Source: Sphingobacterium zeae (GTDB lineage: Bacteria > Bacteroidota > Bacteroidia > Sphingobacteriales > Sphingobacteriaceae). From it: 64,000 nucleotides of DNA. Position numbers and translations under genes: made by a program. Of the stretch, positions 25,397 to 35,950 are shown one piece after another. The stretch's first letter is position 1, and each line of letters begins with the position of its first letter. The stretch is taken from assembly GCF_030818895.1 (NCBI RefSeq), contig NZ_JAUTBA010000001.1, positions 682,001 through 746,000 on the forward strand, written 5' to 3'. The notes beneath the pieces were generated by a model that did no database searches, was not told where the DNA came from, and was given only the letters and a program-made list of their open reading frames with translations.

Positions 25397-28300
25397 ATGA
25401 ATAAAAAATTTCTCTTATTCTGTTCAGGGGTGATGCTGTCAACTAGCTTGTGGGCGCAAACCAAAACTGTAACGGGTAAAGTGACGAATGCTTCTGATGG
25501 AGGTAACATGGCCAATGTCACTGTGAGCATCAAAGGTAAAGCTGTCAGTACACAAACGAAGCCCGATGGCAGTTTTACGATCAGTGCAGAGCCAGGTGAC
25601 ATTTTGATTTTTAGAGCAGTGGGTTCTCAAGAAAGGCAACAATTAGTTGGCACAAATGCGACGATCAATGTTGCACTTTCTGGTAGTGAGGAAGCTCTCG
25701 AAGAAGTTGTTGTGACGGCAATGGGAATCAAGAAGGAAAAGAAAGCGCTGGGCTATGCTGTCCAAGATATCAAATCGGATGAGTTGATGAAGAATAAAAA
25801 TCCGAATGTAATCAATTCATTAAATGGCAAGATTGCTGGTGTAAATGTGACGAATTCGGGAGGAGCGCCAGGAGCATCTGCTTCCATCGTTATTCGTGGC
25901 GGAACCTCCCTCGAACGGGATAATCAACCCTTATTTGTTATCGATGGTATGCCAATGGATAATTCCACTGGCCAAGGTGATAATTCCGCTTTTGACGGCA
26001 ATACGAATATCTCCACCACGAATGGTAATCGTGCGTTGGATTTAAATCCGGAGGATATTGAATCTATATCGGTTTTGAAAGGGCCTGCGGCTGCGGCACT
26101 GTATGGCTTGCGGGCGGCAGCGGGCGCTATTGTCGTAACGACCAAAAAGGGGAAAGATGGGGCTACTTCGATAGGAATAAACTCACGCTTTGGTGTGAAT
26201 TGGGTAAATCGCTTGCCGAAGTTACAAGATAAATTTAAGCAGGGTTCTAATTATAAAGGGAATAGGATTACGGATAATACGTATCTGTCTTGGGGAGATG
26301 CTTTTCAGCCTGGAGAAACTGTTTATGATAATTTAGGGGACTTCTATCAAAATGCAACAAGTTTTGATAACTCATTCAATGTGTCAGGGGGTAATGCAAA
26401 GGGTAATTTTTATTTATCTGGCTCGAATTTAGACCAATCAGGAATTGTGCCCACCACCGATTTTAAACGTACTACTTTCCGATTTAATGGCGAACAAAAA
26501 GTAGGTGTTTTTACATTTGGTGCAAACGCATCCTACTCGCATAGTACCACGCAGAAAACCTTAACCGGGTCTGGTCTTTGGGGAGGCTCGGGGTTGGGGT
26601 ATATGGAATCCATTCTAGCTTTTCCGCGTAACGTGGACATGAAAAACTGGATAGATCCTAGTGGCAAACAGATTTTACTACTACCGAACGTGGCGCTTGA
26701 AGATAATGTTGATAATCCGTATTGGACAATCCATAAAAACCCTCAAAATGACAAGACAAACCGTTTTCTAGGGAATGTATATACGAATGTAAAGATTACG
26801 GATTGGTTAGATGCGACTTATAAGTTAGGTGTTGATAATTACACCACGAATTTTAGATCCATTATAACGCCCGGTTCAGCCGTAAAGGAAGCTTGGCAAA
26901 AAGGAATGCTTTCCGAAAATATTCGTCAATATAATTACATCAATTCCAATTTTATGTTGAATTTCCATAAGCAATTTAAACAGGATTGGGATGTCAATTT
27001 CTTATTGGGGACAACAGCTGAGGATACATATCTTCAAGCAAATTCCATGCGTGCCGAGAAATTCTCTATTCCGAATTTTGAAAGCATAAACAATGCGGAT
27101 GCAAAGAATAAGTATTTCAATGAATCCATCACCAAAAAAAGATTGCTAGGTGTCTATGGGGATTTGCGTATCGGTTATAAAAACCTATTATTCCTAAGTG
27201 CTACAGGTCGTAATGATTGGTCTTCTACCTTGCCGATACAAAATCGTTCTTTCTTTTATCCTTCATTTTCTGGGAGTTTAATCTTCACGGAACTCATGGA
27301 GAAAAGCGATATTTTGAATTATGGTAAGTTGCGAGCTTCATGGGCACAGGTCGGTAAAGATGCGCCTGCTTATCAAACAGCAACCTATTTGTTTGAACCT
27401 CAATTGACCGTTGGAGGTGGGTTTAGAAATTATTGGACGAGGGGTAATGATCAATTGAAACCTGAGACAACGACCTCTTTTGAAGTTGGTACTGATCTGA
27501 AGTTATTCAAAAACAAGTTAGGTTTAGAATTTACGTATTATAAAAACAATTCTAAAGATCAAATCTTGCAACCTCGTGTTTCAAATGCAACAGGATATAT
27601 ATTAAGTTTTGTCAATACGGGCGAGATTGAAAATAAGGGAATAGAGGTGTCTATTAATACCTCTCCAATTAAAAAAGAAGATTTTAGATGGGATTTGGCT
27701 TTGAATTTCTCTCATAACAAAGGCGTGGTGAAATCATTGCCAGCTTCTCTACCCATTCTGTATGTTACTGACGTGCAGGTAGGAAATGGAAAAGCGGCTT
27801 CTTTTGGCAATGGAAATTTCATGGGTATAAGTGGTTCAACCTGGCAACGCGATGCTGACGGGAATTTGTTGTTGGATTGGAAAACAGGATACCCATTGAC
27901 ATCGACAGATGCGACAAAGCCTATTGGTAATAGAGAACCGAGTTTCCTTGGTGGTCTAAATAATACTTTTGTCTATAAAAACTGGGAGCTATCATTCTTA
28001 TTTGATTTTAGAAAAGGTGGAGATATCTTAAATGGCACAGAGTATCTTTTGGCCTATAATGGCTTAAGTAAAGTAACGGAAAACAGAGGTGATAAACTTT
28101 CCTTTACAGGCATGTCGCTTAATCCAGAGACGAAAGCATATGAAATGATTACGAAGGAAGTTGTTGCAACAGAGGAGTATTATCGAGATATTTATGCCTT
28201 GCATACACCTCATTTCGTTGAAACTGTAAATTGGTTACGTCTTCGTTCCTTAAGTCTGACGTATAGCTTGCCTCCTGATTTTTTGAAGCGTTCTAAAATA

Positions 28301-28483
28301 TTTAAAGCGGCATCAGTCACAGCGACAGGAACAAATCTCTGGTTGTGGACAAATTATTCTGGTATGGATCCTGAGGTGAGTGCTGCTGGAGCAGGCGTGA
28401 TTGGTTCTGGTTCTGTAGGTGTGGATTATGCTGGTGTACCGGCAACTGCTGGAGTAACCTTTGGTTTAAATCTAAAGTTTTAA
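25397..28483 (+). CDS. SusC/RagA-type TonB-dependent outer-membrane transporter (pair 2)
   Basis: A signal peptide (ending SLWAQ) is followed by a carboxypeptidase-like domain (VTGKVTNASDGGNMANVTV). The EEVVVTAMGIKKEKK hinge leads to a plug with VINSLNGKIAGVNV and PLFVIDGMPMDN. The barrel includes LFLSATGRNDWSSTLP and ends in FGLNLKF. At 1028 aa it is of normal size and has no STN domain. The susD starts 4 nt after its stop. No hydrolase follows the pair, and a terminator lies after susD 2, so the imported compound may not need surface degradation, or its enzymes lie elsewhere. Confidence 0.94.
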   Translation: MNKKFLLFCSGVMLSTSLWAQTKTVTGKVTNASDGGNMANVTVSIKGKAVSTQTKPDGSFTISAEPGDILIFRAVGSQERQQLVGTNATINVALSGSEEALEEVVVTAMGIKKEKKALGYAVQDIKSDELMKNKNPNVINSLNGKIAGVNVTNSGGAPGASASIVIRGGTSLERDNQPLFVIDGMPMDNSTGQGDNSAFDGNTNISTTNGNRALDLNPEDIESISVLKGPAAAALYGLRAAAGAIVVTTKKGKDGATSIGINSRFGVNWVNRLPKLQDKFKQGSNYKGNRITDNTYLSWGDAFQPGETVYDNLGDFYQNATSFDNSFNVSGGNAKGNFYLSGSNLDQSGIVPTTDFKRTTFRFNGEQKVGVFTFGANASYSHSTTQKTLTGSGLWGGSGLGYMESILAFPRNVDMKNWIDPSGKQILLLPNVALEDNVDNPYWTIHKNPQNDKTNRFLGNVYTNVKITDWLDATYKLGVDNYTTNFRSIITPGSAVKEAWQKGMLSENIRQYNYINSNFMLNFHKQFKQDWDVNFLLGTTAEDTYLQANSMRAEKFSIPNFESINNADAKNKYFNESITKKRLLGVYGDLRIGYKNLLFLSATGRNDWSSTLPIQNRSFFYPSFSGSLIFTELMEKSDILNYGKLRASWAQVGKDAPAYQTATYLFEPQLTVGGGFRNYWTRGNDQLKPETTTSFEVGTDLKLFKNKLGLEFTYYKNNSKDQILQPRVSNATGYILSFVNTGEIENKGIEVSINTSPIKKEDFRWDLALNFSHNKGVVKSLPASLPILYVTDVQVGNGKAASFGNGNFMGISGSTWQRDADGNLLLDWKTGYPLTSTDATKPIGNREPSFLGGLNNTFVYKNWELSFLFDFRKGGDILNGTEYLLAYNGLSKVTENRGDKLSFTGMSLNPETKAYEMITKEVVATEEYYRDIYALHTPHFVETVNWLRLRSLSLTYSLPPDFLKRSKIFKAASVTATGTNLWLWTNYSGMDPEVSAAGAGVIGSGSVGVDYAGVPATAGVTFGLNLKF

Positions 28484-28486
28484 AAA

Positions 28487-30124
28487 ATGAAAAAGTTTAT
28501 TTATATAGTAGCTGCAGCCTCAACACTCGCTTTGGGTTCGTGTAGCAAATGGCTTGATGTAAATGAAAACCCTAATTCGGCGAATACGACTGTTCCGACA
28601 GCTGTGCAGCGTTTGCCCCCTATACTGGCTCAATTTGCTGATGGGTATGAAAGCGCCGGCACAAGGGCTTCTTTTATTACACAGCAACTGGCAGTGGTGA
28701 ATGCAAATAGCAATAACTGGAATTTGACAAGATGGAATCTGACCAATGCTGCCGTGGGATGGCCTTGGCAAGCTTGGTATGTCAATACTGCTGTAAATAT
28801 TCAGCCGATGATTGATGCCGCCGATAAGGTTGGCGCAAATCATTATGTGGGTGTTGGTAAGATTATAAAGGCATGGGGCTTTGGATATATGGTCGACTGT
28901 TATGGAATTTTGCCTTATGATGAATTTGATAATAAAGATATTCTTACCCCTAAGTTTGATGACGGAGAATATATCTATGGGAAAGTGTTGCCGCTACTTG
29001 ATGAAGCAATTTTAGATCTTAGTAAAGCACAAGATCAGTATGCACCTTCTTTGAAAGAAGGCGATACCTATAACGGTGGTGATGTACAAAAGTGGATAAA
29101 ATTGGCCTATGGTCTAAAGGCACGTTTTTTAAACCATTATAGTAAAAAGGCAAATTATAATCCGGATGAAATTCTGTCTTTATTGGCTAAGGCTCCTTCT
29201 TCAAGTATTGATGGTACTACGTATCAGTATGTGGATGAGGGTAAAGATGTCAGTGATAATTCTAAAGCTGCTCTGCAATGGGCTAATACCGGTACTACTG
29301 CAAGAATAACGAAACTGTATTACGACTATATCACCAATAATTATACAGGTGCTCCTACAGGAGCGAATAATATGGTAGACCCTCGCTTGGATCTATTGGT
29401 TCCTAGTATGGATAATGGTAAAGGAGTATTGATGCGTTCAAAAGTAGTGGATATGCAATCTTCTTTACCCGCGACAGGTCCTGTAGCGGTGACTTTCAAC
29501 GAAAAAAATAATCAGTTTTCCCATGTTGATTCTGTCTATATATCCTTACGAAGCAATACAGCGGCTTCTACTGGACGTGTTTTGTCAACCGGAACATGGT
29601 ATACGCGAAAAGGAGGAAAAGGTTTATTGTTAACTGGTGCCGAAATGAAATTTATAGAAGCAGAGATACGTTTCAAAAAAGGACAGCTTGCTCTGGCTCT
29701 CCAGGCGTATAAGGATGGAATTAAAATTCATATGGAAATAATGGGAGTGGCTAGTGGAGATCTGACAAAGTTCCTAGAGAGTACATCTGTTGTTCAGGAT
29801 GCTTCCAAGCTGACGTTAAGCCAAATTATGATTCAAAAATATATAGCGCTTTCTTATTCGCAAGAGCAATGGGCAGACTTGCGTAGAATGGATTTTTGCA
29901 CAGATGCGTCTGGTAATTATAACGAGGCAATCGGTATTTATAAAGGTTTCAATCGTCCTAGTCATGTTTTTGCAAATTCTTTTCCTAATCCAACTGATTG
30001 GCCAAGGAGATTTGCAATAGCTTCTTACGAAAACAGCTATAATCTTGACCAAGTGAAAAAGGCCGATCCCGATGCAGGTTCGCCAACATATATCACTAAA
30101 CCCGTATTTTGGGATAAAAAGTAA
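28487..30124 (+). CDS. SusD/RagB-type nutrient-binding lipoprotein (pair 2)
   Basis: The lipoprotein signal is MKKFIYIVAAASTLALGSC, with the mature start SKWLDVNENPNS. Typical SusD-like_2 segments follow: GVGKIIKAWGFGYMVDCYG, KWIKLAYGLKARFLNHYSKK, TGAEMKFIEAEIRFKKG and SYSQEQWADLRRMDF. Length (545 aa) is normal. It is joined to susC 2 with 3 nt between stop and start, and the two should form one surface complex. Substrate is unknown. Confidence 0.92.
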   Translation: MKKFIYIVAAASTLALGSCSKWLDVNENPNSANTTVPTAVQRLPPILAQFADGYESAGTRASFITQQLAVVNANSNNWNLTRWNLTNAAVGWPWQAWYVNTAVNIQPMIDAADKVGANHYVGVGKIIKAWGFGYMVDCYGILPYDEFDNKDILTPKFDDGEYIYGKVLPLLDEAILDLSKAQDQYAPSLKEGDTYNGGDVQKWIKLAYGLKARFLNHYSKKANYNPDEILSLLAKAPSSSIDGTTYQYVDEGKDVSDNSKAALQWANTGTTARITKLYYDYITNNYTGAPTGANNMVDPRLDLLVPSMDNGKGVLMRSKVVDMQSSLPATGPVAVTFNEKNNQFSHVDSVYISLRSNTAASTGRVLSTGTWYTRKGGKGLLLTGAEMKFIEAEIRFKKGQLALALQAYKDGIKIHMEIMGVASGDLTKFLESTSVVQDASKLTLSQIMIQKYIALSYSQEQWADLRRMDFCTDASGNYNEAIGIYKGFNRPSHVFANSFPNPTDWPRRFAIASYENSYNLDQVKKADPDAGSPTYITKPVFWDKK

Positions 30125-30146
30125 GTGTATATGCTGATATTATTTT

Positions 30147-30178
30147 AAGGCTTGAAGGTATATCCTTCAGGCCTTTTT
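30147..30178 (+). terminator. Intrinsic terminator after SusC/SusD pair 2
   Basis: AAGGCTTGAAGG (30147-30158) pairs with CCTTCAGGCCTT (30164-30175) with one G-U, then a T-run. Confidence 0.85.
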
Positions 30179-30226
30179 CAATAGCATGATTACTGGCCTA
30201 AATTTTTAATTTGTTAGATTTGTATA

Positions 30227-30874
30227 ATGAAATCTATTCTGTTAGTTGTTAATTGCCTTTTGGCGACGATGTTGTTCGCCCAATCTCCCAAGATTATTCA
30301 AAAACCAATTACTTGGAATCAGGAACGAATACAGCTTTCCCTGGATTATTTAAAATATAGACATGGTCTGACCCAGTCAGCCCCGATTATTCATCCTAAA
30401 ATGGTTGTCGTGCACTGGACTGCAAACAATAGTGTGAAAGCAACGTTCAACACTTTCAATCCTGTGAAACTACCGGGAAGACCTGAGCTGACCAAAGCAA
30501 GTGCTTTGAATGTATCTTCCCAATTTGTCATTGATCGTGATGGCACTATTTACCAATTTTTGCCCGATTCTATCTTTGCGCGACATACAATAGGACTCAA
30601 CTATTGTGCGATCGGTATCGAGAATATCGGCAGCCGTGAACATCCGCTAACGCATGCGCAACTGAAAGCTAATGAAGAACTAATTCGCTATCTCAGCAAA
30701 AAATACCCGATAGCATTTGTATTGGGCCACCATGAATATCAGCGTTTCAAAAAAACAAGTTGGTGGAAAGAGACAGATCCAAATTATATTACAGGTAAAG
30801 ACGATCCGGGCGATAAATTCATGAATGAATTGCGGTCCGCGCTGAATGATTTAAAATTAAAGAGACTACCCTAG
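30227..30874 (+). CDS. Secreted N-acetylmuramoyl-L-alanine amidase (Amidase_2)
   Basis: A signal peptide (MKSILLVVNCLLATMLFAQ) precedes an Amidase_2 domain. Zinc-site and core motifs are MVVVHWTANNS (first His), SQFVIDRDGTIYQF, AIGIENIG and FVLGHHEYQRF (second His region), followed by the KDDPGDKF end with the third ligand. The enzyme cuts the bond between MurNAc and L-Ala in peptidoglycan stems, in the periplasm or outside the cell. It is monocistronic between two SUS operons. Free MurNAc-containing glycan could feed the NamZ/MurQ locus, but that link is inference. Confidence 0.88.
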   Translation: MKSILLVVNCLLATMLFAQSPKIIQKPITWNQERIQLSLDYLKYRHGLTQSAPIIHPKMVVVHWTANNSVKATFNTFNPVKLPGRPELTKASALNVSSQFVIDRDGTIYQFLPDSIFARHTIGLNYCAIGIENIGSREHPLTHAQLKANEELIRYLSKKYPIAFVLGHHEYQRFKKTSWWKETDPNYITGKDDPGDKFMNELRSALNDLKLKRLP

Positions 30875-30884
30875 TCTCTTTTTT
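30861..30884 (+). terminator. Intrinsic terminator overlapping the amidase stop codon
   Basis: AGAGACTA (30861-30868), loop CCC and TAGTCTCT (30872-30879) are followed by a T-run. The right arm begins with the amidase TAG stop (30872-30874), so the last codons double as the stem. Confidence 0.8.
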
Positions 30885-31269
30885 CGTTTTAAGTGTTTTT
30901 ACACATTGCCACTTGTTGCGTTTTGTTACTTAGTGGTGCTGCTACTATTATTCTTGCTTTTAGGTTGAAATCCGTAAAATAGTAATAATCATCTGTTGCC
31001 GCTTTTCCGAATTGTCTTTTTTGTTGCTTTGTTATTCGTTTTTATGAGTTATCTGCTTGACTTTATGCGAACAAAATGAAAATAATAGCGTATGTTATGC
31101 ATTTTTGTGCTATATTAGAGGTGAAAAGTAGAACAAACCAATATTGTTACCTAAAAATAGCAGCTGCTTATGAAAAAATAATGTGCGTATTTTGCGTTTT
31201 GTTACCGTACTAGGTTACGGTGCAACCTATTTAAAACCAAATTGATCTTATGAATTAAAATTTAAAATT
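30885..31269. other. Intergenic region upstream of SusC pair 3
   Basis: This AT-rich regulatory region holds an exact 13-bp direct repeat (TGCGTTTTGTTAC) at 30917-30929 and 31193-31205. A small dyad, ACCGTA-N6-TACGGT, lies at 31204-31221, 50 nt before the susC start. A weak TATATTAG lies at 31111-31118. No coding frame was seen. Confidence 0.4.
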
Positions 31270-34200
31270 ATGAAAAGGAGTTTGCTCATTTTTTTGGGTT
31301 TGCTATGTTTTTGTGGTGTTGCCCTAGCACAAAAAAATATTGCCGGCAGAGTGACCAGTGCGAGCGGCGCCGGTTTGGCTGGAGTGACCGTGCGGGAGAC
31401 TGGAAAAGGAGGTCAGGCAGCGACGAATAGTCAGGGTAATTACAAGATAACAGTTTCTGAAGGCGCGTCTTTGGTATTCAGATATGTGGGGTATCAATCG
31501 CAGGAAGTTGCGGTAAATGGCCGGTCTGTTATTAATGTTGTTCTCCAAGAGAATAATGCGTCCCTAGATGAAGTTGTGGTAACAGCCATGGGTATTGAGC
31601 GGTCAAAAAAATCCTTGGGTTATTCTACCCCGAAAGTCAGCGGAGAAGATGTCTCGGATACACAGCGGGAAGGTTTTTTTCAAGGCTTGCAAGGACGTGT
31701 ACCGGGCTTGTCCATTAACAGTACGTCGGGTATGCCTGGTGCCTCGGCTCAAATCGTGCTTCGGGGTTTTGCCTCTATTTCGGGGGATAATAATGCATTG
31801 ATTGTTGTCGATGGAGTGCCGATTAACAATTCAACAGTCAATGAAAATGACCTAGCAATGAATGGAGCCAATCGGGATCTGGATTATTCCAATCGGGCAC
31901 TGGATATTAACCCTTCGGATATTGAAACTTATATTGTGATGAAGGGGCCAGAGGCAACAGCATTATATGGGAGTTCAGGTGCTGGAGGTGCAATCATTAT
32001 CACAACAAAGAAAGCTAAGAGCGGTAAATTTGGGGTTGATTATAGCTATTCGGGAAGGATGGAGTTTGTCAATAAATTCCCTGAACGGCAGTATACCTAC
32101 ATGCAAGGGTTGAATGGTAATTATGATGGTACATCTTCCTACGCATTAGGCCCAAAATACAAGGAGGAAATGCTATTGCATAAAGATAATGTGAAAAATT
32201 TCTTTCGTCACGGATATAATCAAAAGCATAACTTAACCTTTAATGGTGGTAATGAAAATCTAAGCTATCGCTGGTCAAATGAATATAATGATAATACGGG
32301 TATCGTTCCCAATACACGATACACGCGTTTCTCTTCGCGATTAAATTCTACTGCTAAATTTTCAAATAAATTTGAACTGAATACTTCGTTCAACTTTATC
32401 TTTTCGGACAATGATAAAGCAAGAAAAGGAACTACAGGTTATTTGATGACACTGATGCGCTTTAATCCGCTCTACGACGTTAGGAATTGGATCGATGAAA
32501 AAGGCAATCGTGTGTTAAATACCAAGGATATTTATAATGAACTGGATAATCCTTTTTGGGATGTGTATCGGAACATTGCCAACGATAAAACCAACCGTAC
32601 GCTGGCTTCTTCAAATTTTACCTATAAGCCATTATCCTGGCTTCGATTTGAAGGTGTTGTGGGGATAGATTATTCCAACACAAAAGGTGAAAGCGTTTAT
32701 CATCCGCAGTCCTATTCCGGTTCGGGCTCCTCCACTTCACCTACGGGTGGTAAGTATAGTACTTATCAGAATAATACGCGTATTCTGTACGGTAATGCAC
32801 GTTTTTCTGCCAACAAAACTTTTGGTGATTATTCAATCAGCGCATTTTTAGGTGGTGAAATTCGCGATCAAAGCTCAATTACGGATTCGCAGTACGGGAC
32901 TAATTTTTTTGATCCAAATTTCTACAGCATCAATAATACCTATGCCTCGACGCGTCTGGCAAAAAACATCATCAACAACTACCGTTCTATCGGATTCTTT
33001 GGTCAGGCTGTGTTAGGGTATAAAACTTTGCTGTATCTGACCTTATCTGGGCGTTTGGATGGGACCTCACGTTTAATGCCGAATGATCCCTATTTCTCAT
33101 ATCCTTCGGGTTCTTTGGCCTTTAATTTTACAGATTTAAATCCAATTAAGGCAGTCTCGGACGTGATTTCAGATGGGAAGATTAGATTTTCAGCAGGTAA
33201 AACAGGTAAAGGGCCACTTCGCTCTTATTTTATCAAATCCAATTATGAGCCTCAGTATTCTACAGGCGGTGGATATGCTTATGGTTTCAACGGAGGAAAT
33301 GATAAACTCGTTGCTGAAATGACGAATGAGCTTGAGGCTGGGATAGAATTTTCTTTGTTTAAAAGGTTTGTTTCTTTTGATTTTAGTTATTTCTCCAGGC
33401 TGAGTGATGGACAGATTATTTTGCCCCGACTGAGTTATGGTTCTGGATTTGTTTTAAAAATGATGAACGGAGGTAAAGTGAAAAATGTGGGTACCGAGGT
33501 TCAGGCAATATTCAATCCGATTGTCAAGAAGAATTTCAACTGGAACCTTGTCTTCAACTTTACCCAATATAAAGGCCGTGTGTTGTCGCTGGCTGAAGAT
33601 TTGCCGGAATTGTATGATTCGGATACTTGGCTGCTCAGCGGGGTGCGCTCGGCGGTATTGCCTGGTTACAGTATGGGTGCTCTTTCGGGAACGCAGTTTA
33701 TGCGGAATACGAAAGGCGACGTACTGATCGATCCGGCAACTGGTTTGCCGGTCGCTGGGACAGACCGCTATTACCCGATTGCCGACCGCCTGCCGAAGTT
33801 TACGCTGGGGATGGTTAACAAGTTCAATTATAAAGATTGGTACCTGACATTTTTGTGGGACTGGCGTAAAGGTGGCGATGTATTGAATGGACTGGATTAT
33901 AATATGTATACGCTGGGTATGTCAACGAAAACGCTAAATCGAGAAGATCCACGGGTGATAAGGGGTGTTTTGAAGGATGGATTGGAGAATTCGGAAAATC
34001 CTACAATCAACCATATTGCGGTAACACCATATACTTCCTCCGCTTATTATTTTACCAATATCGAGCCGGGTATGTTCGTGGAGCGGAATATCTACACAAT
34101 GAGACTGCGTGATATTACGTTAAGTTATCGGTTGCCAAAAAGACTGACACGGTTCTTAGGTGAACGGTCTTCACTAAAGGCGTTTTTTACAGCTACTGAC

Positions 34201-34347
34201 CTCGTTATGTTTACAAATTATACAGGATTGGATCCCGAAAGTAATTCGAATACAACCGGTATAGGTGGCATTGGAGGATATGGAATAGATTTTGGTAATA
34301 TGGCCAGACCGAAGGGCTTCAACCTTGGCGTTAACCTACAATTATAA
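31270..34347 (+). CDS. SusC/RagA-type TonB-dependent outer-membrane transporter (pair 3)
   Basis: The signal peptide ends at ALAQ. A carboxypeptidase-like domain (IAGRVTSASGAGLAGVTVRE) and the DEVVVTAMGIERSKKS hinge lead to a plug with QGLQGRVPGLSINS and LIVVDGVPINN. The barrel ends in FNLGVNLQL with a terminal Leu, where Phe is more common. At 1025 aa it is full length. It heads a four-gene unit with susD, a DUF4397 lipoprotein and a phosphodiester glycosidase, so its substrate probably carries a phosphodiester-linked sugar. Confidence 0.93.
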   Translation: MKRSLLIFLGLLCFCGVALAQKNIAGRVTSASGAGLAGVTVRETGKGGQAATNSQGNYKITVSEGASLVFRYVGYQSQEVAVNGRSVINVVLQENNASLDEVVVTAMGIERSKKSLGYSTPKVSGEDVSDTQREGFFQGLQGRVPGLSINSTSGMPGASAQIVLRGFASISGDNNALIVVDGVPINNSTVNENDLAMNGANRDLDYSNRALDINPSDIETYIVMKGPEATALYGSSGAGGAIIITTKKAKSGKFGVDYSYSGRMEFVNKFPERQYTYMQGLNGNYDGTSSYALGPKYKEEMLLHKDNVKNFFRHGYNQKHNLTFNGGNENLSYRWSNEYNDNTGIVPNTRYTRFSSRLNSTAKFSNKFELNTSFNFIFSDNDKARKGTTGYLMTLMRFNPLYDVRNWIDEKGNRVLNTKDIYNELDNPFWDVYRNIANDKTNRTLASSNFTYKPLSWLRFEGVVGIDYSNTKGESVYHPQSYSGSGSSTSPTGGKYSTYQNNTRILYGNARFSANKTFGDYSISAFLGGEIRDQSSITDSQYGTNFFDPNFYSINNTYASTRLAKNIINNYRSIGFFGQAVLGYKTLLYLTLSGRLDGTSRLMPNDPYFSYPSGSLAFNFTDLNPIKAVSDVISDGKIRFSAGKTGKGPLRSYFIKSNYEPQYSTGGGYAYGFNGGNDKLVAEMTNELEAGIEFSLFKRFVSFDFSYFSRLSDGQIILPRLSYGSGFVLKMMNGGKVKNVGTEVQAIFNPIVKKNFNWNLVFNFTQYKGRVLSLAEDLPELYDSDTWLLSGVRSAVLPGYSMGALSGTQFMRNTKGDVLIDPATGLPVAGTDRYYPIADRLPKFTLGMVNKFNYKDWYLTFLWDWRKGGDVLNGLDYNMYTLGMSTKTLNREDPRVIRGVLKDGLENSENPTINHIAVTPYTSSAYYFTNIEPGMFVERNIYTMRLRDITLSYRLPKRLTRFLGERSSLKAFFTATDLVMFTNYTGLDPESNSNTTGIGGIGGYGIDFGNMARPKGFNLGVNLQL

Positions 34348-34351
34348 AATT

Positions 34352-35932
34352 ATGAAAGCAAAAATAGTCACGGCTTTGTTGTTATTGACTTTGATAATGA
34401 CAGGTTGTAAAAAATTTATGGATATCAATGATAATCCATCTTATCCACAAAATGCTAAGGCCGAGATTTTGTTGGCTCCCATTATATTTCATATGGCAAA
34501 CGGTTATGCGCAGGATCAGACCATTATGAATAAGTTTAATCAGTCCATTATGGGGGCTTCGGCTGACGATGCTTCAAAAGTTTGGGAAAGGCATGGATTT
34601 AGACTACAGAGTGATGTTGGTGGAGTGATGTGGCGAATGGTCTATTTTAACCATGGGCGGAACCTGGCTAATATGATCCGGGATGCAGTGGAAAATGAGA
34701 AATATGAGTATGCCGCAATAGGTTATGCCGTTAAGGCCTGGGGCTACCAAATGCTTACCGATTATCATGGTCCCGTTATTATGAAAGAAGCTCTGCGCGA
34801 TCAGCTTAGCTTTGAGTATGACGATCAAAAAGACGTCTATGCGCAAGTTAGAGTTTGGTGTGATTCTGCTTTGTATTATATGGATCAAAAGAGTCCACTC
34901 GATTATAGTGCTAATTTGAGTTCAGAAAAAGGAGACAATCTTTTTCGGGGCGATATGGAGAAATGGCGTAAGTTTGTTTATGGTATTCGCGCCCTTCAGT
35001 ATATCCATTTGGTGAATAAGCCTGATTTTAAATCAAAATATGCGGATTCTGTTCTTTATTACGTGAATCAGTCGTTGGCATCAAATGATGACGATGCGGC
35101 GGTTAAGTTTTTGGGCGATAAAGCCGAAACCTCAAGTGTGGTCGGGCCGTTGTATGGAGTTTATACGAGTACGTACTATAGCCGTGCCGGTCAACCTATT
35201 GTAAGTTATTTGTCTGGAGGGCTAAGGGGTACCGTAACGGCGCCTTCACGTGTCGCAAGTGACCCGCGCCTTTTGAGAATGATCAATAGAAATTTAGATA
35301 ATACAGCTGATACGGTCTTTTCTGGGGCTCTGCCAAATGTAACCAATTCGGCGACAATTATACCTTCGGTTCTGGGTAAGATCGTGGGTGGTGTGTACGA
35401 AGGAAAATTCATTTTTAGAGATAAAGTCGATTTTCCATTGATGACGTATGCACAACTGCAATTGGTTAAGTCGGAGGCTCTTTTTATTAAGGGATCGCTG
35501 CCTGAGGCCTATGAAGCTTATCTGAATGCAATTCGCTCGCACATGACTTTTGTGAACAAGTATATCAATACCAATGCTGAAACTGCCATCAGTGAAGCAC
35601 AGATCAAATCATATTTGACGAGTAGTGAAATCCCGCAGACTTCGGCTGATCTGATGCTTTCCGATATTATGGGACAGAAATATATTGTACAATGGGGCTG
35701 GGGCGGATTGGAACAGTGGTGTGATCTGCGCAAGTATAATTACGATACGAATATTTTTAAGCAGTATCAGTCACTTAGCGGCTCGGGCTTGCAATATCAG
35801 GCTTACTGTTATAGGGTGCGTCCCCGTTATAACTCGGAATATGCGTGGAATGCAAAAGAGTTGGATAAGTGGGGAGCCTTGGATCCATATTATGTCACCA
35901 AACCTACCTGGTTTGTAACAAAAGATAATTAA
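34352..35932 (+). CDS. SusD/RagB-type nutrient-binding lipoprotein (pair 3)
   Basis: I place the start at ATG 34352 (MKAKIVTALLLLTLIMTGC, lipobox LIMTGC), 4 nt after the susC stop; the open frame extends upstream inside susC without a signal. SusD-like_2 features include YAAIGYAVKAWGYQMLTDYHG, WRKFVYGIRALQYIHLVNK, YAQLQLVKSEALFIKGS and GLEQWCDLRKYNYD. It should partner with SusC 3. The mature length of about 508 residues is typical. Confidence 0.92.
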   Translation: MKAKIVTALLLLTLIMTGCKKFMDINDNPSYPQNAKAEILLAPIIFHMANGYAQDQTIMNKFNQSIMGASADDASKVWERHGFRLQSDVGGVMWRMVYFNHGRNLANMIRDAVENEKYEYAAIGYAVKAWGYQMLTDYHGPVIMKEALRDQLSFEYDDQKDVYAQVRVWCDSALYYMDQKSPLDYSANLSSEKGDNLFRGDMEKWRKFVYGIRALQYIHLVNKPDFKSKYADSVLYYVNQSLASNDDDAAVKFLGDKAETSSVVGPLYGVYTSTYYSRAGQPIVSYLSGGLRGTVTAPSRVASDPRLLRMINRNLDNTADTVFSGALPNVTNSATIIPSVLGKIVGGVYEGKFIFRDKVDFPLMTYAQLQLVKSEALFIKGSLPEAYEAYLNAIRSHMTFVNKYINTNAETAISEAQIKSYLTSSEIPQTSADLMLSDIMGQKYIVQWGWGGLEQWCDLRKYNYDTNIFKQYQSLSGSGLQYQAYCYRVRPRYNSEYAWNAKELDKWGALDPYYVTKPTWFVTKDN

Positions 35933-35950
35933 TCCATTAAAGATTAAAGT